Shown: positions 20,011 to 32,000 of the stretch, piece after piece
How the letters are laid out: the number at the start of each line of letters is the position of its first letter
How positions within the stretch are numbered: position 1 is the first letter of the stretch
Source: Mimachlamys varia
Lineage: Eukaryota > Mollusca > Bivalvia > Pectinida > Pectinidae
Direction of reading: 5' to 3'
Length of the DNA stretch: 64,000 nucleotides
Assembly: GCA_947623455.1 (NCBI GenBank)
Contig: OX392535.1
Location: 33,504,688-33,568,687, forward strand
Translations under genes and position numbers: made by a program
The notes under the pieces: generated by a model
What the model was told of the DNA's origin: nothing
The model's database searches: none
The model's input: only the letters and a program-made list of their open reading frames with translations

Positions 20011-23000
20011 GTACGTTTTCATTTTTTCTATATTAAGTATTTAGTTTTTATATATAGTTTTTTGTTTTGCTTATTTATTAGTTTTGTGATATTTTCATTC
20101 CTGCAGTGAAAATTTCATCTTCGTTTTAATTTTTTTTTTTATGTTTAAAGAACTTTCACAATAAGAATATCAATCCATTTGTAATAGAATTGTTAGTATC
20201 TTATTTATTTATTTATTTATTCAAATGCCTACAAATCAAGAAATGGAAAATAAAACTTATCATAAATCTATCTAAAAAGCTAGAAAATAATGGAGGAAAT
20301 TTATACTAACTATGGAAGGATTTTATTAGCTGTAGTTTGAGCAAAGTTGTAATGGGAATAAAACATCAAATGATAAAAGATAGAAAAATACAAACTGTCA
20401 TCATACAAAAATCAAACATAAAATGAATAAATATACAGGAAAAGTACTAATTAAACAATGAAAACTAACTTTACATGAAACATATCAACAATAGAATAAT
20501 CTCGAGTACAATATCGTAAGCAAATGTAAAAAAATGTGTTTTTGGAAAAAAAGAGTTTTCCAACCATTTCACTGAATTTATCTTTATTGATTTACACTAG
20601 AAGCGAATCTCTATTACGTTTCTTTAAATTCCGTGCGTGTGTAACTCGTATCATCATTTTCTCCAAAATTAAAAAAAAACGTGTTTTTGTGTGTTACGGT
20701 TAATATAGTATTTTATGAATTGCATTTACCTACTAAGACAAAAATTAAACGTTTCCCTTTATTTTCTTGTAATTCCCCTGTAGTTATCCCTATTCACATC
20801 ATTATCCCTAAGGTAGAGTTGTTCTTGTTGGTTTAGATAAAAGGTAATATATTACCTTGTTTCTGTCTCTCATTTATAATGCTCAATTATGTCTATATCC
20901 GGTTTTATATGTAAAAAAGATAGTGAAGTTTAAACTAAATTAAGTATTTTTGTTGTTCTTGATAAGTCTATATGATACGAAAAAGCTTATTAAGACACAG
21001 ATAATTGTCCTGAGACATCTGTAACAGTACAGGACAGATCTCCATGAAACATCTCTTCAGATAAGGCATGTTATCTAGGTGTGTTAAGTAGGACCACGTG
21101 TACTCGACTTTGTGATGCACGACCTCTCTTCTTCGTCTGAATATTGATTTGTCGTGTGGTTATGTCTATGAAGTTGACATGATTCAAATGTCTGGGACGG
21201 TTCCCTACACTACGCTTTGCATGATCATCTAGTTAAACATGTGCTAATGTTTTGCTTCTTATCTTCCTTTTAGACAACTCCAACGTAAAGTTATCGAGTT
21301 TTATTTGTCGATTATAAAGCATTCTTTATCAAACACATTTTTCTTATCTATAAGTATGACGTTAAAAAATAGTTAATATGATACGGTGATACTTGTATTG
21401 GCCTTGTGGTAAGGAAAAGGAAAATCTTTCTCGGAAAATAATCACGTTACACGAAGGCAAAGCGGATTGGGAGAAGCTTGGAAAAACCAATAATCGTTTT
21501 TTCCATGACACACAGACAATAAGTATTTGACCGACCTGAAGACAGCAAAAACAACAAATAACAATGATGGTTAGGTTAATTTCATTGTTGTCGTTTGCAC
21601 TAGTCCCTCTCGGTTGCAGTGGCTCTTATCCGTCTGGTATAGTCCTTCACTGTTGCGGTGGCTCTGTTCCGTTTTCCTAGTCCCTCTCGGTTGCAGTGGC
21701 TCTTTTCCGTTTGGTCTAGTCCCTCTAAGTTGCAGTGGCTCTTTTCCGTTTGGCTAAGTCCCTCTCGGTTGCAGTGGATCTTTTCCGTCTGGTCGAGTCA
21801 CTCTCGGTTGCAGTGGCTCTTTTCCGTTTGGTCTAGTCCCTTTCGGTTGCAGTGGCCATTTTCCGTTTGGCTTAGTCCCTCTCGGTTGCAGTGGCTCTTT
21901 TCCATTAGGTCTAGTTCCTTCTCAGTTGCAGTGGCTCTTTTCCTTTTTGTCTTGACCCTCTCAGTTGCAGTGGCTCTTTTCCGTTTGGTCTAGTCCCTCT
22001 CGGTTGCAGAGGCCCTTTTCCGTTTGGCTTAGTCCCTCTCGGTTGCAGTGCCTCTTTTCCATTAGGTCTAGTTCCTTCTCAGTTGCAGCGGCTCTTTTCC
22101 GTTTGGCTTAGTCCCTCTCGGTTGCAGTGGCTCTTTTCCGTTTGGTCTAGTCCCTCTCGGTTGCAGTGGCTCTTTTATGCTTGTCAGTCCCTCTCCGTTG
22201 CAGTGTCTCTTTTCCGTTTGTAAGTCCCTCTCGGTTGCAGTGGCTCTGTTCCGTTTGGTCGAGTCCCTCTCGGTTGCAGTGGCTCTTTTCCATTTGTAAG
22301 TCCCTCTCGGTTACAGTGGCTCTTTTCCGTTTGGTCTTGTCCCTTTTTGTTGCAGTGGCTCTTTTCCGTTTGGTCTAGTCACTCTCTGTTGCAGTGGCTC
22401 TTTTCCGTTTGGCTTAGTCCCTCTCGGTTGCAGTGCCTCTTTTCCATTAGGTCTAGTCCCTCTCAGTTGCAGTGGCTCTTTTCCTTTTTGTCTTGTCCCT
22501 CTTGGTTGCAATGGCTCTTTTCCGTTTGGCTTAGTTCCTCTCGGTTGCAGTGGCTCTTTTCCGTTTTGTCTAGTCCCTCTCGGTTGCAGTGGCTCTTTTC
22601 TGTTTGTAAGTCCTTCTCCGTTGCAGTGTCTCTTTTCCGTTTGTAAGTCCCTCTCGGTTGCAGTGGCTCTTTTCGTTTCTGTCTAGTCCCTCTCGGTTGC
22701 AGTGGCTCTGTTCCGTTTGGTCGAATCCCTCTCGGTTGCAGTGGCTCTTATCCAATTTTATAGGGATGCGTCGAATAACGGACGTACGAGTATAACAGTT
22801 GAAATTATAACAAGTGCCACATTATCTTCCAAGTCCCTGTAATGGTATCAATATAACACCGTATTACAGCATCGTTAATTCCTGTAAATCATCCTGTTTG
22901 AATCTTACATGAAGCAATATAGTTACTCCGTAAAAAGTCGTCGCTATTTTCAATAGTAAAGATAATACCATGCTTTACAGAGAATTGTTTGGTAACGATA

Positions 23001-26000
23001 TTGATCTTATTCAGTTATTTTCTTACGTGGTTTTTACACTCACAAACCAATTTTTATCACTGTTATTGCTTTAAGGACGCCACATTGCTTTAATTCGACC
23101 TAGATTAGCATGGTATTTGTCGATAATGAATAAGAAGACGCTTATCCTCCTGAAACACCTAATACTAATAAATACTTTTCATTTTTTTTATTCTTTGACT
23201 AGCAAATCAGTAATTTTGACCAAATCAATATTTCTTGGAATATTGAAAACGTCTTATTGAACAATATTTTCATCACAAATGGATGAAATGAAATTAAGAC
23301 TTTGTACTTTTGATAATACGTTGATAGTTGATGATAGTAAATAAGAGTTTTACACTGTCTGTTTAGCAACTGTTTACTTAGTAGTGACATAATTAATGCA
23401 ATTACAAAGTTGTTTTTATATTTTCTGAGAGGTTATGAAAACAAAACCGGAAAAAAAATTGTACAAAAATGGTAGAAGTGAAAAACCCCATTAAATCAAC
23501 GATTGATATATGTGTTTTTGTTACAGTATTGATTAACTTCTACCATTGTATCCAACTTTAGCGTGTTCCGTTTGGGGCCATCTGGGTCATACCGAAACAG
23601 CCGGGTCTGCCTGCTAAATGGAACACTCTACAGCAGACGTTCATTGTCGAAATGAAATATACTCCAAATATATATTATATGTAATGTCATAAAAAGAAGA
23701 AGAAGAAAACAATCTTTATTTTATTCCTTCAGAAATGTACATGTATACAGGGTAACCGTGGCATGTACAATGCAGATAACATTTTAGATTTTAACGTCAA
23801 TAAAATGGGAACTCTGGATCCTACACATGTTTTTAAATGGCTGGACATGTATACCGGTTCACCCATATCTCCAACAATGAATGTCTGCCGAGTTTCACCA
23901 TAGTGTCCATTTTGGGATGTCCTATGGTGTTAAGCCTGATGTTTGTATCTTGACTTTACAGGGCTGGTAGCAGCGGATTCCACTTTTGCAGGAAGTGTGT
24001 CGAAACTCAGTTCATGTGCCTCGGTAAAGAACCACCAGATACGAAATGCCAGCTGTTCCTTTGATACTGACTTATGTAGCTACCAGAATCTCAACCATGA
24101 CGCTAGATGGACATTGAAAAATGATAAAGTTGGGGGAGTATGGGTATTTGGAGGGACAGGACAACACACTAACAACAACGGTAAGTGAATATAGAAACAG
24201 ATATACTGAACCCCCCCCCCCCCCCTCCAATGATTTCATTTTGGAATGTCGCCGTTGATTCGTTATTCTAGGGATTGCAAGTTTAATGGTCGTCATCTTG
24301 ATCTCATTGAGATAAATCCCTATCCTTGTATGATATAAAGGTGGACATTTTTAATATGATCATTATTATGCCTTCTTGTTGTGATTTTGATTGAGAATAT
24401 TGCTTCTCACTTTTGAGGACATCACATTTGCTTGGATGTGACCTAGATTTACATGGCAGGTGTCGTCGAAAAAGCAGAAGACGCTTACTTTTCTAGAACA
24501 CCTTGTCTTATTCCTTTTTAGTTTTTCAAAGGTTGCTGTGTATAGCTTCCATTAGTTGATATTTTGCTTATAGTTTAATCGATTATTTGTTGTTCTCTTC
24601 TTTTTTCGATGCCATGTAAAGGATACTTCGTTCAACCAGATATGAGTAGCTCCAGGGCAGCAAGCGGGACATCATTTGAACTAGCATTACCTGAGATGCC
24701 AGTAGGGACCATGTGTATAGACTTCTGGTACGACAAACGAGGCGATTCCACATCAAGTCTACAGGTCATCGTTGAGTGTCGAAATGGGCGCAGGAACTTA
24801 GCTTGGGATGGGCACGCTAGTAATAATAAGTGGCAACAAGTGGGATTGGTGCTTCATATGGAAACTCAATATAAGGTATTTTAATGACTCAATATAAGGT
24901 ATTTTAATTACTCAATATAAGATATTTCAATGAAAAGTTGATCGCTGAAATATTAGATAATGTTTGGACATTCAGTTTTATGATATGAATACGATTTTGT
25001 TGACATTTTACATGGAATGATTTGTTGTTCGCTGAAAATTGCGTAAAGTACCAATTTCATTTCACGGAAGGAGAACGATAAATGATGCCTCGCCAATGTA
25101 TCAATCAGTTATCTTAATCTAGAAACTCATTTGGAAAGTATTTAGAGTACATAAATTTGAAAATAACGTTTCAGAACGCCGAATCTTTTTTAAAAGGGAA
25201 ACTATTTTTATCTAAACAAAAATTATTTTATGGCAAATTCATCATTTAAAGGTAATTTTTAAAATGGAGAAAGAAGACAGTGCTCATGTGACTGGATTGG
25301 ATGACGTCAGTGTTTACACTGTGAATTCCACTTCAATACCACAAAGTGGCAGAGACCTGCATTGCGAGCAGACGACAACGGTGACGTACCTCGACGAAAT
25401 CACTACACCAACAATTCCGCAAGAAATGGACGGTAATTACGTAAAGACTTATTTTTATCTATTTTGTTTTGTAATCCTGGTACATGTGCATGTATGTGTA
25501 AAATATATAACAAATAGAGGTTTTCAGTTACTTAAGCCAATAAAGTTATGTTTTATTTCAATATATGTAATAAATGTAATCGTCATGTTTAATGTGTAAC
25601 AGGAAATGATACTGCCATCAACTGTACATTTGAGAACAGCTCCTGTTCTTGGCACATTGGTAAAGACAGTTACTTCGACTGGCACCTTGGCGATAGTGGG
25701 GAAGCGCAAGGGTTGTCTGCCCCTAGATCGGATCATACCACTGGAGGTAACAACTTAACACGATACAAATACTGATGTTGTGTATACTTTCACTCTTTGT
25801 AACTGCTGAACAGATATTGCGGAAATATATAAACAAATATATCAGTTTTGCGGTGGCAGGTTTCATTTTTGTTTTAAAATTGTTTTTTTTTAACATGATA
25901 AGCAAAATTTACGTTTTAACTTCCGGTCTTGGAAAACAACTACTGACTGAAAAAATTCTTCGCTAAAGGGTTGTACAAGCCATGTCACGGTACTGTTTAC

Positions 26001-29000
26001 ATGTGTGGTATCGTTTACTCCCTTTGTTCCAGTTTACCTAATTGTTAATGAGCACACGGTGAGGCAGTGCTGGAAATTATAGAATGCTAGCAGTAAGCGC
26101 CAATTTCGTAATAGCAGCACCGATTACGTGGTCCCAAGATGATAGAGAAAGATAATGGCTGGTAGCAAATGCCGTAAAATCATGGATAATTTATATTTGA
26201 AAACTGCTTTGAGACGACCTTCAAGCTAGTTTGGGTTAAAGCGATATATAAGAACCACGAATTATTATTTTTTAAATATATATTTTTTTTGATAATCTTT
26301 ATTATTATTTTTCCGTTAATGCAAATATTTCACCTGGCGAAGTATTAGGGGTATATAGTAAATATGATGCAGTAATACATTTTGTATTGCTTTGCTGTCT
26401 GCTTTAAAACATTGAATACCGGAAGGTGCTTCTCTTACAAGTACATCTATTTCTAGTAATAATAGTTTGTTTAAGTTTCGTTCTCGAAAAGTCCGTTAGG
26501 GGTGTTCTTCTTAAATACAATTATTCTACAAGGAAAACACTTCCTGTATTTTTACTAGATGGAAGTTATGCCTACATCCGGGGGTCGGAGGCCAGAAATT
26601 CCACTTGGAAAGCCGTACTGCAAAGTAGTACCATCGACTCGGACGTGCCCCTCCAGTTCTCCTTCTGGTATATAATGGGTGGTGCTGGGGTTGGTTCCCT
26701 CACCCTTTACCAGAACGTTCCCGGCGAGAGCAGACGTCAGGTGTGGTCCCGAATTGGCCGCCAGGGACCAGACTGGAACCAGGCGGTCATTGACCTTTCG
26801 CCGGGCATGTACAAAGTGAGTTTATTATATGAATCAAGGATATGCCTTAACAACAGATCGTAGACATTTTTATGTAGAAATATCAGGCTACCTACGCTTT
26901 CCACTTCATGACTTCGAATTCATTTTTTCCATGGAAACCTCCTGTTGTAGTGGTTGCAGTTGAAGTTGCAAAATTGTAATAAATGAAAAATCAACATCTT
27001 ATCTTTTAAACAGTTGCAGTTCGAGGCCACGACTAAGTACCACTACATGAGCGACCTGGCAATTGATGATACCGTTCTTACAAATGGTGAGTACAGCTCT
27101 GGTAGAGTCATAAAGATGTGATATCTTACGTGGGAAGATTAATGGTGACACATTTTGTTTCTATCATCTTCAATAAATTTTTGAGGAACGGAACAACTGT
27201 TTGATGCTGTATAATTCCTTTTTTTAGTTAATGCATATTTTGCTTAATGTAAAGGTGCAATTATATGTAGTGTTTTCGTAGTACACGATTTGAAATTATA
27301 CTATACTTTATTAAATTATGATTATCAATTGATAATTAGAAGGGTGTATACGCACCTGACTCTTCGGCTTCTATATCAGTTTAGAAAATTTCGATTCCCA
27401 CATTTTGGCCCCTTGCTAGGAGGACAAAACAGCTGTATTATGCAGTTTAATTTTTTCGGCATACTGTATTTATTACTAAATTTAAAATGTGCAGCATATG
27501 TGTGTGTTATGTCATCTTTATCATACAATAGACAGCAAAGCGATAAAACAAATAGTACATTTTCAGTTATTATTGGTCACGCAGTAGGTTGTTTTACTGA
27601 TAAGGAATAGTACGCAATTACTGTAATGTACAGTGGTTGCATATGTATTCTTATATGAGCATTGAGGAAATCGTAAGTTCCTGTATTCTTGATTTTTATT
27701 TTAAATTTAGTTACTGTGACTACAACTTCTGCCGCTCCTACCACCACCCAACTGTCCCTGGTGCCTCTTCCAATATCATGTGACTTTGAGGTGGACACGT
27801 GCGGTTTTTCCCCGCCGGTGACAGATCCGGGATACGTTCTGTGGGAAAGGACTAGGAGTCCCCTGACGGTTCTCAATCGGGTGTACGTCACTGGAGACAA
27901 TACAACAGGCTCAGGTAAAACGTCACATTAGTGTAGACCAGGTCCATTTCTGTTCCTCACAGGATCAACACACAAGTACAAGAATATTATAAACACTGCA
28001 AACAGCACAACACTACATCGTCAACATATATGTACAAATGATTATACAAATATCCATTAGACAAAATCACAGTATACCACACAATGTCTTTATGAGATAA
28101 AGCATACCGTATATACTTCATCATTACACAAGGCTAAAGTCAACACAATGGGGAAAATTCCACACGGCGCCCAAACAAAGACAAAAACCAAACTCAAAGC
28201 TGTTATGAAAAGACAAAAAACCTAGACCAAGCCAAAAATATGCGGATGGTATACATGTAATTAAATTCTACAAAATTAAAAATGACATCACATGGTGTCA
28301 TATTTTCCTGGATTCCTTTTCTTTGTCCTGCAAGTTAAACGTAAGGTGTTCTTCTACCCAATCTAGGTGTTTACGAAGATTAAAAATGTTCCTAAATACT
28401 AAATTTTAATTTCATTTTTGATTTTTTACGTAAGTCGTTGATAGAAGAAACAAATTTTAATATTATCCTGTAGTAGGTTTGTAAAGAATACGTATATTTC
28501 TCTATTTATAGGTACGTTTTTGTCCCTCCGAGCAATGAGTGCCGAGGCACACCGCGGTGACGTAGCGTCCATTGTGTCCCAAGCTCTGGAGCCACAGACG
28601 GGAGCCTGTCTTCGCCTTGCCTACATCATGCCGAGTACGCTAAGTGGTACTATAACTGTGTTTAAGAGACAGGTACGAACTGGAGAGCTGTATTTGCTGG
28701 AGCACCTAAGCGGCTACTATGGACCACACTGGCGTAGTCTTCAGGTTGACTTGCGGAGTGATACACCTTTCCAGGTATTGTAAACTGTCGGGGCATTTAC
28801 TCCTACGGAAGTTTTCAATTGGTAACAATCATAGTATATTGTAAAAATAATACGTGCCCTTTTATAACTTGGATGTCTTACAAATAAGGTAATTGTATTG
28901 AATTTATAAATAGATATCTAATTTTAGGTTAGTTCTTGCGGAATCTAACCCCCCACCCCACCCCACCCCACCCCAACCGATCCACACAAAAAACCCAAAC

Positions 29001-32000
29001 AATAGATGGTGAAATTGTCGAAAAGTCCTAAAGGCTTGCCGTTACCTGCATGAAATATTTTTATTCATTTGAATTTATTGTGGCGCGGTTCAGAATCGTC
29101 CTAGGCTAAATAAATATCCTTTCATAGCATCACTGACGAGTCCTAGAAGGACGAAATAGCTGTATCCTGCAGTTAAACTTATTATTCAGCTCGACTGTAT
29201 CTTATTCAATCTTATTCTAAATTATAAAGGTGACGATTTGTTTTCTTGTGTCTTTGCATAATCTTTTTATATTCAAAACATGGTTGAGAATGGAAATAAA
29301 TATTCAATCTGCATGTGTTTACACTTTACAGATAGAAATAAAAGGCTCATACGCCGGAGAACCAGGTGCAGTCATCGGAGTCGACGATATGGCTTTGGAA
29401 AATAATCCATGTACGTATGAGAAATGTATTTATGTAATGATATAAATCCTTGATGATTATAAATCAGGCATGGATCAAGTCGCCTTAGCGTTGTATATCT
29501 GCGTCTATTTTAACGCTTTTGTCACCATTATGCACCATGATAGGAATATTTTAAATGCTAAGCAATTTGCTTTAGAAGTGTATGCATTTACAGTCAAGTG
29601 GTCGGTCTAGATAAAGTGCATGCATGAATGACGCTCAATTGTTTTAAATTCATAAAAACCTCAATATGCATAACCGAAATAGTATCATCAATGAAGAATA
29701 AAAAATACCACTTTCCAAAATCTACATTTCTTATTCCGAATCCAAGACTTATCCGAAAACAATTTTTTATCTTATATTTGAGACGTAAAATGGAAAAGAA
29801 GCAACGCGATTTTAAAAAAACAACATGTTGTTTCTGTAGGTCCAACAACTACAACATCCACAACAACAACTACTACTCTCCCTCTACCGCCATTCGAGGT
29901 CGGTGACGTGTGTGGTGATCACGACGAACAAGATATCAAAAAAATGTCATGCTCATTTGATTCCTCCGCGTGTTCCTATTCCTCTGTCGGGGACAAATTG
30001 GAATGGATTCAACTCAATGACTCTTATCACGTCATCCCAGGAGGAAAAACAGGTACAGCCAAACGTTGTCTTGGAAACCAACTTGAGGGATCTAGAAAAT
30101 GGTCGAATTATGCAAGTGCTCTCTTTTAATACAGGTTCAAATTCAAAATCTAAATCATGACGGTGGGGAAATTGTAAATACAGGTGGTCCCTGAATGGAC
30201 AGTAACATGACCGTGTTTGACTGTTCTGTATCTTAAATCATTATTGAACACATGGCAACGCAAAATAAATAAATAAAAAGTAAGGATAAAAAAAATAAAA
30301 AAAAATAGATGAAATGACATTGAATTATCAACCTATCATACTAGTAATTACCATTGTCAAGTGCAATAGAAGATCCTATGAAAAAAAAAACACTTTATAA
30401 AAAGCGACTTTCGCCAAGCAGTTGAAGGAATTACAATTGTACCATATCGGAATATTTCAAAATAGAATTTAGTAACCCCCCCCCCCCCCCCCCCTTGAAA
30501 GCAAAACAAAACAAAACAAATTACATACAGGACCGCAAACCGTTTGAACAACTTGAAAGGAGGGAGTTACTAAGTAAAGGATACATTCTTTTTGGGTGAT
30601 TTATTTTGTTAAAGGAGAAACGATACTGGTAGAACAAACTTGTACTTGAACTGTTATGGTAAAGCATTAAATAATTCAAGTTTTCTTCTCATCTACAGGC
30701 CCATATATTGTCCTTGACACGGCAAAATTATCAACGCCACATGGATCCATCGCTCAGCTGAAGAGTCCCGTCTTCAATGGTCAAGATGTTTGTTTGACGT
30801 TTTGGTACATCAATCCGTCTCCATCATCTAATTTGGGAGTCTGGCTGGAGTTCACATCGGGTGCGAAAACCATGATCTGGTCAACAGAGGGACTAGAACA
30901 TTCTGACTGGCAATCTGTCTCGCTGTCTGTTAAAACAAAAACTGCCTACAAAGTACGTATACTGACTCCGTTGAATCCAAGCTACCCGTCTCTGTTTTCT
31001 TCTCTTTTCAGAAAATATTTATTTTTATCAACTTATTTTAGTATGTACATTTTAACGGATTTATGCTGGTTTTGGTATGATGAAATTTACCAATGCTTTT
31101 TAATTTCCTACGAGTAAAAATAGATATAAATACTCACATTTTGAAATATTAATAAAACATGTCATCGAAACGTCCCTAAACCAACACCAATGGCATGACG
31201 CTTATTCCGAAATTTTCTTCATATGAATGGTGTATATTGATATTTCCGCCGATAGAAAGATAAAGTGTGGATGCTGATTTGTTTGACATCAGAGTTTATG
31301 ACATAGAAATGGTCAGCTTTCATTTAATTTCGCCAAGACAGATGTTTTCGGCAAAATAGCTATATAGTCCATCATATAAGGTGAAAAGATTACGCTGTTT
31401 CGACAGTTTCACTGAGCCAAATGTTTTAAGAAGTAGAATTCGTTTTGGATAATAGTGTCACCTGTTTATTGTATTACAGCTGGTGTTTCAGTCGAAAAAA
31501 ACAGACACATTTGGACCAATAGGATTAGACGAGATCAGCGTATTTGAATCGTTATCTGGTAAGATTTTTTTAAACTATCATCTATTAAAGTGTGTATTAT
31601 AAAACATTGTAGAATATTCTATTTAATGCAATGTCATATATTTTTACATTTGCTGATATGATTAAACAAATTGGGTTTTCTTTCAATTTAAACATAATTT
31701 TCGGTGCTGAGAAGCAATCAAAGGGTAATATTTTTGCATATTCTGACGTGTGGGGAGTAGTTTTAGTCGGGTTATTAATCATATCAAGGATAGATCAAAC
31801 ATACTTTAGAAGATGACGAAACACACACATATGCTGCACCTTTTAAATTTAGTAATAGATACTAATAGATGCCGAAAACATTAAACCGCACCGTACAGCT
31901 GTTTCGTCTTCATTGGACTCTTCAGTGATACTTTGGTCCAAAGGGTGGGAATCCAAAATTTCAAAACTAATGTAGAAGCGGAAGGGTCAGTGCGTAAAAC

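Noticed and set aside
21658..22755. Plus and minus frames of Leu/Trp/Ser-rich repeats
   Set aside because: They lie in intron 1 within a minisatellite and shift frame with every length variant.
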